Assembly: GCA_027490415.1 (NCBI GenBank)
Contig: JAIXYD010000153.1
Coordinates: 1-12,833, forward strand
Origin: Streptomycetaceae bacterium
GTDB taxonomy: Bacteria > Actinomycetota > Actinomycetes > Nanopelagicales > Nanopelagicaceae
Direction: 5' to 3'
Length of the DNA stretch: 12,833 bases
Of this stretch, positions 1-6,969 are shown piece by piece. The position numbers were made by a program, and so were the translations under genes. The notes below the pieces were generated by a model. It made no database searches and was not told the origin of the DNA. It was given only the letters and a program-made list of their open reading frames with translations. Within the stretch, counting starts at the first letter, position 1; each line of letters opens with the position of its first letter.

Positions 1-350
1 ACTGGTGCAAAGAATGCTTTATCGCGAAGATCGCGCGCATCATCTACAAGTCCATGTGTTGCAGCATCTAGCTCGATGACATCAAGTGATCCGGGACCAT
101 TGGCAACGAGGTCTTTACATGATTGACACTCACCGCATGGATTCGGAGTTGGTCCTTTTGCGCAGTTAAGTGAGCGCGCCATAATGCGAGCGCTCGAAGT
201 TTTTCCGCAACCACGTGGACCACTAAATAAATATGCATGATGTGTGCGACCAGATTCGAGCGCATTTGATAGCGGAACAGTGACATGTTCTTGTCCGATG
301 ACATCTGCAAAGACAGAGGGACGGTACTTGCGATAAAGCGCTAGTGACAT
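1..350 (-). CDS. dnaX: DNA polymerase III subunit gamma/tau (clamp loader ATPase), N-terminal part, truncated by the window edge
   Basis: This is the clamp-loader ATPase that places the sliding clamp on DNA at the replication fork. The 116 complete codons visible begin [20 protein letters not shown], the standard DnaX opening. A Walker A motif, GPRGCGKT, lies at residues 44-51. The zinc module follows with cysteines at 63, 72, 75 and 78. The segment after it ([11 protein letters not shown]) is also typical of the family. The rest of the ATPase core, the collar domain and any tau extension lie beyond position 1. Two tandem ATG codons occur at 353 and 350. The one at 350 is preferred because it gives the conserved N-terminus and better spacing from the G-rich Shine-Dalgarno sequence (AGGGGGAG) just upstream. 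The SRP RNA lies upstream on the same strand, a common actinobacterial arrangement. A possible -10 (TAGAAT, minus strand 395-390) lies between the two. Confidence 0.95.
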   Translation of the reverse strand, partial: MSLALYRKYRPSVFADVIGQEHVTVPLSNALESGRTHHAYLFSGPRGCGKTSSARIMARSLNCAKGPTPNPCGECQSCKDLVANGPGSLDVIELDAATHGLVDDARDLRDKAFFAP

Positions 351-403
351 CATCTCCCCCTACTCGTCTTCGCTATGCGACCTGTGGTGATTCTAAAGTT
401 TTA

Positions 404-493
404 GGGACCCTCCGCGCACCCATCAGAGCACGCCTACCCTTGCTGTATTCCTACCCTGGGGGAGTTCAGCGCGGTAATGCCGCGCGGAGGATC
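404..493 (-). ncRNA. ffs: Signal recognition particle RNA, small bacterial (4.5S-like) type
   Basis: This RNA binds Ffh to form the signal recognition particle that targets membrane and secreted proteins during translation. On the minus strand the conserved domain IV is visible: CAGG, then GTA-GGAA-TAC (GGAA tetraloop at 451-448 closed by three base pairs), then AGCAAGGGTA, the usual 'CAGG...GGAA...AGCA' Ffh-binding signature. The 5' segment CCTCCGCGC (490-482) pairs perfectly with the 3' segment GCGCGGAGG (417-409), and about three more pairs extend the terminal helix. The ends given are the limits of that helix, so each may be off by several bases. At about 90 nt it is at the short end of the small bacterial class, with no sign of an Alu domain. 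Position beside dnaX and a tRNA-Ser supports the call. Confidence 0.88.
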
Positions 494-500
494 TGGTGAA

Positions 501-506
501 ATCATA
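501..506 (-). promoter_or_regulatory. Probable -10 element of the SRP RNA promoter
   Basis: The minus strand reads TATGAT here, close to the consensus TATAAT. Seven bases separate it from the inferred 5' end of the SRP RNA at 493, the expected distance to a transcription start. The corresponding -35 region (around 524-530) has no clear TTGACA match, so the support is the -10 and its spacing only. Confidence 0.5.
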
Positions 507-539
507 GTGAGTGCGGCGGTAGCCTTAGCACGCTCATTT

Positions 540-624
540 GGAGGATTCGCATAGCGGCCGAGTGCGCACGCTTGGAAAGCGTGTAAAGGGCAACCTTTCG
601 AGGGTTCAAATCCCTCATCCTCCG
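540..624 (+). tRNA. tRNA-Ser, anticodon GGA
   Basis: The sequence folds as a class II tRNA. The acceptor stem pairs GGAGGAT (540-546) with ATCCTCC (617-623), and the discriminator base is G624. The anticodon stem CACGC/GCGTG (567-571/579-583) closes a seven-base loop with anticodon GGA at 574-576, which reads UCC and UCU serine codons. The long variable arm has a five-pair stem AAAGG/CCTTT with a GCAA loop (585-598), typical of serine tRNAs. The T arm is GAGGG-TTCAAAT-CCCTC (600-616). The 3' CCA is not encoded, so it must be added after transcription. The gene is divergent from the SRP RNA. Confidence 0.97.
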
Positions 625-676
625 CTCGTTGTGGATAACTAAATCGGGGCATAAGAATTCTCGCCACGCTCCGTGG

Positions 677-1156
677 ATGACAAATCACCTTAAATCTAGA
701 TATCTAATCCACTCATTCATCATCGTTGTGCTTGGAACTTTCTCTTCTTTCGACCAAGCTCTCGCAGTAGTGACTCCGCCTGCCACAAAGTGCAATATTC
801 GAATCGATGATCCACATATTTCAAAGTACATCCTGCGCACGAGAGGTTATCTAGCTGTCAAAGTTAATGCCCGATCGACTTGCGACAAGGCAATGCGAAA
901 CCTTGAGTTGAATGTCGAAATTTACAAAGTCGGATTATTCCGAGATTATCAGGTGGGCAAGGGAGAGGTTCAAATTCAAGGCTTGATCTACGCCAACAAA
1001 GTTATCAAGAATGAAAAAGCCAACACAGAATGTGTTAATCAAGAATCTAGTAGGTATTACGGGATCGCATACGCCAGTGCAATTATTGATGGACAACTCA
1101 GAAAGACTCTCAAAGTTACTTCAGCTAAAACTATTACTCTTAAATGTGGGACCTAA
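677..1156 (+). CDS. Unrecognised small secreted protein with a signal peptide and four cysteines
   Basis: I do not recognise the family. From the ATG at 677 the product is 159 residues. It has a basic N-terminal region (MTNHLKSRY), a hydrophobic stretch of about 16 residues, and a likely signal peptidase I site after the ALA near residue 29, so it is probably exported. The mature part has four cysteines (in TKCN, STCD, TECV and LKCG), enough for two disulfide bonds, and alternating hydrophobic residues suggesting a beta-rich fold. The frame stays open upstream to a TTG at 629, but that start would place an implausible polar leader before the signal peptide and begin five bases after the tRNA. 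No Shine-Dalgarno sequence precedes 677. A possible promoter is TTGTGG (629-634) with TAAGAA (652-657), 17 bp apart. The gene follows tRNA-Ser directly and is probably co-oriented with the next gene for a reason, but no function can be assigned. Confidence 0.7.
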   Translation: MTNHLKSRYLIHSFIIVVLGTFSSFDQALAVVTPPATKCNIRIDDPHISKYILRTRGYLAVKVNARSTCDKAMRNLELNVEIYKVGLFRDYQVGKGEVQIQGLIYANKVIKNEKANTECVNQESSRYYGIAYASAIIDGQLRKTLKVTSAKTITLKCGT

Positions 1157-1170
1157 GATAAACTGAATCT

Positions 1171-1500
1171 ATGATCCAAGATGATGATAATGAATCACTT
1201 CGTGATGACGCATGGGATGAGAAGTATTTTTTGTTGATTCTTGATTTATCAGAGAAGAACTCTTCTCGCTACGAAAGCCAAGCTGAAACTTTGTTAAAAA
1301 ACAAAACTTTCGTGATTTCTATCGAAGGCATTAAGATTAGGTATGAAATCACTCCGGTAGGGTGTCGGTACTACGCCTCCGAAAATCGAAATGGTGAAAC
1401 ATGGAGTGGCTGGACTCGAATGGGGTGGAAAAAGTCCACGAAACGAAGCCGACTACCTAATTTTTTTGCCAGTTCAGAAGCAGGAGTTCTTCTACAGTAA
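1171..1500 (+). CDS. Unrecognised small cytoplasmic protein
   Basis: This frame encodes 109 residues with no family I recognise. The N-terminus is strongly acidic (DDDNESLRDDAWDE at about residues 4-17), the middle alternates hydrophobic and polar residues like beta strands (KTFVISIEGIKIRYEI), and the C-terminal third is basic and aromatic (WSGWTRMGWKKSTKRSR). There is no signal peptide or membrane segment. It starts 14 bp after the preceding gene and probably belongs with it. There is no Shine-Dalgarno sequence, but TAAACT at 1159-1164 sits six bases before the ATG and could be a -10 for a leaderless transcript. Base composition looks more AT-rich than the neighbouring housekeeping genes. 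It ends 20 bp before the convergent aldehyde dehydrogenase. That the frame is a real gene is likely from its length and orientation, but is not proven. Confidence 0.55.
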   Translation: MIQDDDNESLRDDAWDEKYFLLILDLSEKNSSRYESQAETLLKNKTFVISIEGIKIRYEITPVGCRYYASENRNGETWSGWTRMGWKKSTKRSRLPNFFASSEAGVLLQ

Positions 1501-1520
1501 TTCCGGCTGCTTGCCTTGAT

Positions 1521-2939
1521 TTAAATTTCTACGCCAATGTATTTGGTCTCGAGGAATTCGTGAATTCCATCAAAGCCACCTTCACGGCCAAGACCTGATT
1601 GCTTGACGCCACCAAATGGAGCAGCAGGATCTGAAATCACGCCGCGGTTGATTGCAACCATTCCTGATTCGATCGCCTCTGCCATACGAAGTGCGCGCTT
1701 GAGATCTTCTGAATACACGTAGCTAATCAGCCCATAGTCGGTGCTATTTGCAAGAGTGATGCCCTCTTCGTCGGTATCAAAGGTGACTACCGGCGCGACG
1801 GGACCAAATACTTCATGGTTCAAAATTGGATTATCTGCAGCTACCTCAATGACAGTTGCTGGATAGAAAGCGCCAGGGCCTTCAGGAAGTGTGCCACCAG
1901 TTATTACTTTTCCGCCGCTTGCAACAGATTGATCAACAAGTTCTGCAATTTTGTTGCGCTCTTTAACCGACACGCTGGCGCCAAGTTGAATTCCTTCATC
2001 GCGACCACGACCCATGACAAATGCTGTCATTGCTGCTGAGAACTTCTTTGTGAATTCCGCTGCGATAGGCCGCTGCACATAAACGCGATTGGCTGCAGTG
2101 CAAGCTGCTCCACCATTTCGCATCTTGGCGAGCATCAAACCTTTAACCGCCTCATCAATATTCGCATCATCGAGAACAACGAATGGTGCGTTACCACCGA
2201 GCTCCATTGAGCAGCGAATAACGCGATCAGATGCTTCGCGTAACAAGATGCGACCAACCTCAGTTGATCCAGTAAATGAAAGATTCTTTAGGCGTGGATC
2301 ATGCAACATCGCACTTATTGCTGGTCCGGTTTTTTCAGGCAAGATCACATTTACTACACCCTTAGGAACGCCGGCGCGTTGCAAAATATCTGCAATGGCG
2401 AGCGCTGTAAGTGGTGTTTCTCCCGCTGGCTTTAAAATCATTGTGCATCCTGCCGCAATAGCTGGACCGATTTTGCGTGTAGCCATTGCTGCTGGAAAGT
2501 TCCATGGAGTAATCAGAAGTGATAAACCGATTGGTTGATGAGTTACAAGAATGCGCTTGTCACCGCTAGGAGATTTTCTGAAATCGCCAGGGGTACGCAC
2601 CGCTTCCTCTGCAAACCAGCGGAAGAATTCAGCGGCATAAATCACTTCACCCTTTGCATCTGGGAGCGCTTTTCCATTCTCTTTAGAAACAAGTTCGGCC
2701 AAATAATCGGCTTCTGCAGTCATGATTTCAAAAGCTTTGCGTAATATTTCGCTACGAACGCGTGGTGCTGTTGCTGCCCACGATGCACTGGCTGCGTCGG
2801 CTGCTGCAAGGGCAGCTTCACAGTGAATGTCTGCGGCTAGGGCCACATCTGCGATAACACTGAGGTCGCTGGGGTCATAGACGGGCGTGGTTTTTGACCC
2901 ATCGACCCATTCTCCGTTGATAAATAACTGTGTACGCAT
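1521..2939 (-). CDS. NAD(P)-dependent aldehyde dehydrogenase, succinate-semialdehyde dehydrogenase (GabD)-like
   Basis: The enzyme oxidises an aldehyde to its acid with NAD(P)+; the closest type I recognise is succinate-semialdehyde dehydrogenase, which feeds GABA-derived carbon into the TCA cycle. From the ATG at 2939 it is 472 residues, normal for the superfamily. Visible motifs are the PWNFP loop (145-149), the cofactor-binding lysine in ILKPAGETP (K170), the FTGSTEVG turn (222-229), the general base in MELGG (E247) and the catalytic cysteine in GGAACTAANR (C280). The C-terminal PFGGVKQSGLGREGG segment is also present. The frame is open for 18 more codons to an ATG at 2993, but the family N-terminus begins at MRTQLFINGEW. 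The start has no Shine-Dalgarno sequence and looks leaderless. No gabT lies nearby, so the exact substrate is uncertain. Confidence 0.9.
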   Translation of the reverse strand: MRTQLFINGEWVDGSKTTPVYDPSDLSVIADVALAADIHCEAALAAADAASASWAATAPRVRSEILRKAFEIMTAEADYLAELVSKENGKALPDAKGEVIYAAEFFRWFAEEAVRTPGDFRKSPSGDKRILVTHQPIGLSLLITPWNFPAAMATRKIGPAIAAGCTMILKPAGETPLTALAIADILQRAGVPKGVVNVILPEKTGPAISAMLHDPRLKNLSFTGSTEVGRILLREASDRVIRCSMELGGNAPFVVLDDANIDEAVKGLMLAKMRNGGAACTAANRVYVQRPIAAEFTKKFSAAMTAFVMGRGRDEGIQLGASVSVKERNKIAELVDQSVASGGKVITGGTLPEGPGAFYPATVIEVAADNPILNHEVFGPVAPVVTFDTDEEGITLANSTDYGLISYVYSEDLKRALRMAEAIESGMVAINRGVISDPAAPFGGVKQSGLGREGGFDGIHEFLETKYIGVEI

Positions 2940-2945
2940 AAGATG

Positions 2946-2974
2946 AGGATACTCAGAGTGTAAAAAGGTCGCCA
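2946..2974 (-). promoter_or_regulatory. Possible leaderless promoter of the aldehyde dehydrogenase gene
   Basis: On the minus strand TATCCT (2951-2946) fits a -10 element and is six bases from the ATG at 2939, placing the transcription start at or next to the A of the start codon. A weak -35 candidate, TGGCGA (2974-2969), is 17 bp further upstream and matches TTGACA at three of six positions. Absence of a Shine-Dalgarno sequence agrees with leaderless translation. This is inferred from spacing only. Confidence 0.4.
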
Positions 2975-2998
2975 CTAGCGCCCTTCTACGCACCTATT

Positions 2999-3005
2999 AA
3001 GGGAG
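2999..3005 (+). promoter_or_regulatory. Strong ribosome binding site fixing the GTG start of the potassium transporter
   Basis: AAGGGAG lies five bases before the GTG at 3011 and is one of the clearest Shine-Dalgarno sequences in the window. It decides the start: an ATG at 3006 is out of frame and directly against the site, and the next in-frame ATG comes only inside the membrane domain. Confidence 0.75.
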
Positions 3006-3010
3006 ATGAA

Positions 3011-5347
3011 GTGCCTAAGTCCTGGACCGATGGAGCCCCAGCCCCGGTTGCCTTACAAGATCACGCCACACTTGAAGATCCACTGTCGTACAAAGTTAAG
3101 CGTCGCTTCTTAGGTGGTGCACTCAATCGTCACTCTCTTGGACATCAACGTTTAAGTAAGCGTTACGGTCTCGGCATTTTATCTTCAGATTGCATCTCTT
3201 CTTCAGCTTACGGTTCTGAGCAGATTCTTATCGCGCTCCTACCAGCATTTGGTTTAGCTGCATTCACAATTTTGATGCCGATGACTGGTGTTGTCATCGC
3301 AATTCTTATTCTTATTACTCTTTCTTACCGCAATGTTATTTCTGTCTATACAAAAACTGGTGGCGCATACATAGTCTCGCGCGATAACTTCGGTCCGGTT
3401 GTTGCACAAATTGCCGCTGTTGCGTTGATGCTCGATTACATCGTGACACTTGCTATTCAATCAGCTGCTGGTGTTGCAGCAATCATCTCGACATTTCCTG
3501 CTTTGGCCCCTTGGAAAATTCCGATGATTCTGGTTGTCATCCTTATTCTTACCTACGGAAACTTGCGTGGAGTTAAGGAAGCAGGAAAAGCCTTTGCTTT
3601 CCCAACCTACTTCTTCGTTGGCTCCATGTTTATTGTTTTTACAATGGGCATCTGGCGACTTATGAACGGCACTCTCCCTGTGCTAGATACTGACTTGCCT
3701 GGTGCAATTGAGATTGGACAAGAACAAGGACTGCTTACCGCTGCGGGAATCTTCATTCTGCTCCGCGCATTTGCTAATGGCGGTTCATCACTGACGGGAC
3801 TTGAAGCGATCTCAGATGGCGTTGCCCTCTTTAAAGAACCTGAAGCTCAGAACGCTCGACGCACGCTTGTAATTATGAGTTCAATCCTTGGAACATTGGT
3901 TCTCGGTGTTTCTTGGTTTGCCCATCACATTCAAGCTATGCCTTATGAATCTGGAACACCTACTGTGATTTCTCAGATCGCTAAGGCGACTATGGGTGAT
4001 GGCACCTTTGGCCAGTTCATGTTCATTATGGTCCAGCTTGCAACGATGCTTATTCTCTTTGCTGGCGCAAACACCACCTATAGCGCCTTTCCGCTGCTCT
4101 GTAACTTCGTAGCTACAGACGGTTATTTACCGCGACAATTAACAAAACGCGGACACCGCTTAGCTTTCTCAAATGGAATTCTCTTACTCGCAGGTGGCGG
4201 TGTTTTCCTTGTGTTAATTACAGCAGGATCCGTTGAGCACCTTGTTGCGTTCTATGCCCTCGGTGTCTTTACTGGATTTACATTAGCCGGATTCGGAATG
4301 GCAAGACACTCACGCCGAACCAAACCTGAGGGCTGGAAAGTTAAGTATGTAATTAATGCTCTTGCTGGTTCTGTATCTCTAACGATCGTCATCATTTTCT
4401 CAGTTGTAAAATTTACACAAGGAGCTTGGTTAGTTCTCCTTGTGTCACCTATTCTAGTTGTCTCTTTCTTGCGTCTACAGCGTCGGTATGCAAGTGAGCA
4501 AGCAGCACTTTCTGTAAAGCAAGAACATGAACGCGCAACCTCAATTGCTCGTCACGATGTAACAGTTCTGGTTGATAATGTCGATCTAGCTACTGTCGGA
4601 GCGATTCGTTATGCGCGAAGCCTTAAGCCTCGCAAACTCAGCGCTGTCCACTTTGTTATCGATGATCGCCGTGCTGCAGAAATTCAAGAGGCATGGGCGA
4701 ATTCAGATGCATTAGATGATGTCACGCTAGAACTTATTGATTGCCCGGATCGACGCCTTCCAAATGCCGCCCTCGAATACGCAATTCGTATGACAGAAAA
4801 GCAAGATGTCGAACTGACGCTTTTACTTCCACGCCGCGCCTATTCCGGATTCTTGGGTCGCCTACTTCATGATCAGACTGCAGAAAGAATTGCGGCACCA
4901 ATTTCGCAGTTACAACGAGTAGTTGCAACGATTGTTCCATTCGATGTGAATCGCATTCTTTCTGGTTCAACACCACAGGTTGTTAAAGTTGCAGAAGAGA
5001 AGGTAGCTGTAAAACCTGCGGCATTTAAACCTGTAGAGCAAGTAATTCGAGATGTTGAGCCTGTGAGCCACTACGCGGAGAACCTAACTCCAATCGGCGA
5101 AATCCAATGGCGTAAACGGGCTCATGTGCAGGGACGCGTGACATCAATTAAGAGCGCCCCTCGTGGTTCTGCGCCATATCTTCAGGTGGAGGTTTGGGAT
5201 CAAACAGGTGGAGTAACACTTCAATTCTTAGGTAGACGCGATATCGCAGGGCTTGAAGTCGGTTCTCAGATTCGCGCTGAAGGAATGGTTGGAGAAGAAG
5301 AAGGATCTCTGACTATCTTGAATCCTTCATATGAATTACTTGTCTGA
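3011..5347 (+). CDS. KimA-like potassium transporter (KUP/APC superfamily) with USP-like domain and an extra C-terminal OB-fold domain
   Basis: This is a predicted proton-coupled potassium importer in the inner membrane, 778 residues from a GTG start. After a cytoplasmic N-terminus of about 50 residues come roughly twelve membrane segments (about 55-490). The motif SSDCISSSAYGSEQ (58-71) has an aspartate and a tyrosine (D60, Y67) seven residues apart, as I recall for the ion-pathway residues of Bacillus KimA (formerly YdaO). KTGGAYIVSRDNFGP (115-129) is also characteristic. Residues about 514-648 form a soluble alpha/beta domain like universal stress proteins, as in KimA. After a linker, residues about 692-778 form an OB-fold: QGRVTSI, LQVEVWDQTGG, FLGRRDIAGL and a final NPSYELL. 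In Mycobacterium a similar OB-fold protein is, from memory, encoded separately near a related permease and Trk genes. The fused tail is unusual. Other amino acid permease substrates are less likely. The 3' end overlaps tadA by 12 bp, tail to tail. Confidence 0.87.
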   Translation: MPKSWTDGAPAPVALQDHATLEDPLSYKVKRRFLGGALNRHSLGHQRLSKRYGLGILSSDCISSSAYGSEQILIALLPAFGLAAFTILMPMTGVVIAILILITLSYRNVISVYTKTGGAYIVSRDNFGPVVAQIAAVALMLDYIVTLAIQSAAGVAAIISTFPALAPWKIPMILVVILILTYGNLRGVKEAGKAFAFPTYFFVGSMFIVFTMGIWRLMNGTLPVLDTDLPGAIEIGQEQGLLTAAGIFILLRAFANGGSSLTGLEAISDGVALFKEPEAQNARRTLVIMSSILGTLVLGVSWFAHHIQAMPYESGTPTVISQIAKATMGDGTFGQFMFIMVQLATMLILFAGANTTYSAFPLLCNFVATDGYLPRQLTKRGHRLAFSNGILLLAGGGVFLVLITAGSVEHLVAFYALGVFTGFTLAGFGMARHSRRTKPEGWKVKYVINALAGSVSLTIVIIFSVVKFTQGAWLVLLVSPILVVSFLRLQRRYASEQAALSVKQEHERATSIARHDVTVLVDNVDLATVGAIRYARSLKPRKLSAVHFVIDDRRAAEIQEAWANSDALDDVTLELIDCPDRRLPNAALEYAIRMTEKQDVELTLLLPRRAYSGFLGRLLHDQTAERIAAPISQLQRVVATIVPFDVNRILSGSTPQVVKVAEEKVAVKPAAFKPVEQVIRDVEPVSHYAENLTPIGEIQWRKRAHVQGRVTSIKSAPRGSAPYLQVEVWDQTGGVTLQFLGRRDIAGLEVGSQIRAEGMVGEEEGSLTILNPSYELLV

Positions 5348-5764
5348 GAAGAAATCTTTCAGCAGCTGAGCACATTCACTCTCACGAATACCTGAGGTAA
5401 CTTCGACCTTAAAGATCGATCGTGGATCTCGTAGCACATCCCAAACTGAACCAACTGCACCTGCTTTTTCATCCCAGGCACCGAATACAAGATGGCTGAT
5501 ACGTGATTGAGCGATTGCACCTGCACACATTGCACACGGCTCGAGTGTGACGATGAGAGTGCAGCCATCGAGGCGAGACTTTTGCAAGCGTGCTGCAGCA
5601 TTTCGAATAGCAACAACTTCGGCGTGAGCGGTTGGATCGTTATGAGCTTCTCGCTCGTTAAAACCTGTACCGATTACAACTCCATCAGCATTAACAACGA
5701 TCGCACCAACCGGTACATCTCCTGTGGAGAGAGCGCTCCGAGCAATTGTCAGCGCTTCACCCAT
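5336..5764 (-). CDS. tadA: tRNA-specific adenosine-34 deaminase
   Basis: TadA converts adenosine to inosine at the wobble position of tRNA-Arg(ACG), which lets one tRNA read three arginine codons. The 142-residue product has the full cytidine-deaminase zinc site: HAE with the zinc ligand H47 and the proton-shuttling E49, and PCAMC with ligands C77 and C80. Family features VPVGAIVV, NDPTAHAE, FGAWDEKAGAVGS and a C-terminal ECAQLLKDFF are all present. The ATG at 5764 is the only standard start. The frame is open a few codons upstream and encodes residues (DHQEL) that would fit the usual N-terminal helix, so a non-standard start there cannot be excluded. The gene lies 22 bp after the deaminase-associated gene and is probably translated from the same message. 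The 3' end overlaps the potassium transporter gene by 12 bp. Confidence 0.95.
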   Translation of the reverse strand: MGEALTIARSALSTGDVPVGAIVVNADGVVIGTGFNEREAHNDPTAHAEVVAIRNAAARLQKSRLDGCTLIVTLEPCAMCAGAIAQSRISHLVFGAWDEKAGAVGSVWDVLRDPRSIFKVEVTSGIRESECAQLLKDFFSDK

Positions 5765-5786
5765 GAGTTCTTGATGATCTAAAATT

Positions 5787-6296
5787 TTATAACTCCAATA
5801 GTTGTGCGAATTCCTCGCCGAATCCTAGCCGACTTGCAATAGCTTCTAGTTGCTCATCAGGAAATAGATCTGGGTCATCACATAAAGTAGAAAGTTCCAT
5901 TCGATGAACTCCGATATCAGAAATAATATCTAGATCACCAGCTGGAAATGGTTCGTCATCTTCTTCAGGCATATCCAAGTCACAGAGGTCGATGAACTCA
6001 GCTGCGATTTCATAATCAATGGCGCACGTAATATCGCTTAAAAATAATTTGATGTGCGAACCAAGTACTCGGATGATCATAAAAAATTCTTCATCGATTG
6101 CTAAGAGAGCTAATGCGCCACCATTTGTCTGCTGAGACTTAAGCCGATCAATTATCTGAGGCAGGTCTTGCGCATCCGGCAAAAGAGCCAGCGACCATCG
6201 ACCATCTTCATGCCATGCGGCAACGGCGATATCAACATCGTTGATAAGTGACTCGCCTGCCTGATCCTGTGACACGTTGCTCATATTCCCACTCAT
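5787..6296 (-). CDS. tRNA adenosine deaminase-associated protein
   Basis: This 169-residue acidic protein matches what I recall of the actinobacterial family named for its constant position beside tadA (TIGR03941). Its biochemical role is not known; the name rests on gene neighbourhood. Visible features are an N-terminal half with alternating beta strands and helices (DIAVAAWHEDGRWSLALLP at about 22-40), a very acidic linker near residues 106-123 (CDLDMPEEDDEPFPAGDLD), and a C-terminal helical part ending GFGEEFAQLLEL. No membrane segment or signal peptide is seen. It is upstream of tadA in an apparent two-gene operon with a 22-bp gap. Two starts are possible, ATG 6296 and ATG 6284; the second has a weak purine-rich sequence before it. 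It is divergent from upp. Confidence 0.85.
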   Translation of the reverse strand: MSGNMSNVSQDQAGESLINDVDIAVAAWHEDGRWSLALLPDAQDLPQIIDRLKSQQTNGGALALLAIDEEFFMIIRVLGSHIKLFLSDITCAIDYEIAAEFIDLCDLDMPEEDDEPFPAGDLDIISDIGVHRMELSTLCDDPDLFPDEQLEAIASRLGFGEEFAQLLEL

Positions 6297-6323
6297 TGGG
6301 GTGGAATGAAAGGGCGGTAAGGT
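6296..6323 (+). promoter_or_regulatory. Possible leaderless promoter of upp, with a -10 that is symmetric on the other strand
   Basis: TAAGGT (6318-6323) fits a -10 element and is seven bases from the ATG of upp at 6331, so transcription would start at the start codon. TTGGGG (6296-6301) is a candidate -35 with a 16-bp spacer. No Shine-Dalgarno sequence precedes upp. The minus strand reads TACCTT at 6324-6319, so the same bases could act as a -10 for the divergent deaminase-associated gene. Inferred from sequence only. Confidence 0.4.
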
Positions 6324-6330
6324 ATGGGTT

Positions 6331-6969
6331 ATGAAAGTTCACGTTGCCAACCATCCTTTGATCTCCCACAAATTGACTGTTCTGCGCGACAAGAACACCG
6401 ATTCTCCAACCTTTCGACATCTCGTCGAAGAGCTTGTGACCTTGCTTGCTTATGAGGCGACACGAGATGTGCGCGTTGAGAAAGTAGAGATCGTTACTCC
6501 AGTTCAGCCAACAACCGGTGTGAAGTTGGCAGAACCGCGTCCAGTTGTGGTTCCTATTCTTCGCGCTGGGCTAGGAATGCTTGAAGGAATGAGTCGCCTT
6601 GTTCCTACCGCCGAAATTGGTTTTCTCGGAATGGTGCGCGATGAAAAGACACTCCAAGCCAGCACCTATGCAAATCGTCTCCCTGAAGATCTCTCGGGTC
6701 GCCAGTGTTTTGTTTTAGATCCAATGCTGGCTACAGGCGGAACACTTGTCGCTGCAATTAATTTTCTTATTGAGCGTGGTGCGACTGAAATTACAGCGAT
6801 CTGTATTTTGTCAGCACCAGAAGGTATCGCTGTTCTTGAAGAAGCATTTAAAGATTCGGGTGTTCCAATTAACTTGGTAACAGGTGCACTCGATGAACGA
6901 CTCAATGAAAACGGATATATCGTTCCTGGTCTCGGAGATGCTGGCGATCGACTCTACGGAGTTGTCTAG
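6331..6969 (+). CDS. upp: Uracil phosphoribosyltransferase
   Basis: Upp makes UMP from uracil and PRPP, the main pyrimidine salvage step in the cytoplasm. The 212-residue protein has normal length. The PRPP-binding loop DPMLATGGT is at residues 130-138. The uracil-binding C-terminus has the family signature [16 protein letters not shown] (195-210). The N-terminal [13 protein letters not shown] and [10 protein letters not shown] (74-83) segments are also typical. The start is fixed by family alignment ([10 protein letters not shown]). The gene heads a plus-strand set: its TAG stop is followed immediately by the ATG of the malic enzyme gene. Location beside tadA is frequent in actinobacteria. 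Confidence 0.97.
   Translation: MKVHVANHPLISHKLTVLRDKNTDSPTFRHLVEELVTLLAYEATRDVRVEKVEIVTPVQPTTGVKLAEPRPVVVPILRAGLGMLEGMSRLVPTAEIGFLGMVRDEKTLQASTYANRLPEDLSGRQCFVLDPMLATGGTLVAAINFLIERGATEITAICILSAPEGIAVLEEAFKDSGVPINLVTGALDERLNENGYIVPGLGDAGDRLYGVV

Noticed and set aside
68..310. An 80-codon minus-strand frame inside dnaX.
   Set aside because: It is an out-of-frame shadow; the DnaX motifs are in the other frame, which is open from 350 to the window edge.
629..676. Upstream extension of the secreted protein from a TTG at 629.
   Set aside because: It begins five bases after the tRNA, lacks a ribosome binding site and would bury the signal peptide behind 16 polar residues.
434..688. An 84-codon open frame on the minus strand containing EGFEPSKGCPLHAFQACALG.
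   Set aside because: It is the antisense of tRNA-Ser, a well-known source of false proteins in databases, and it also covers part of the SRP RNA.
540..1520. Integrated element bounded by a repeat of the tRNA-Ser 3' end.
   Set aside because: No second copy of the tRNA 3' sequence, integrase or transposase is visible up to the aldehyde dehydrogenase gene.
1501..1520. Rho-independent terminator between the convergent genes.
   Set aside because: Only a weak four-base stem (GAAG/CTTC) lies just upstream and no T-run follows; ATTTAAAT alone is not enough.
2940..2993. Eighteen-codon N-terminal extension of the aldehyde dehydrogenase from ATG 2993.
   Set aside because: The family N-terminus starts at MRTQLFINGEW, and the extension covers the likely promoter.
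3006..3010. ATG at 3006 as the transporter start.
   Set aside because: It is out of frame with the transporter and directly abuts the Shine-Dalgarno sequence; GTG 3011 has correct spacing.
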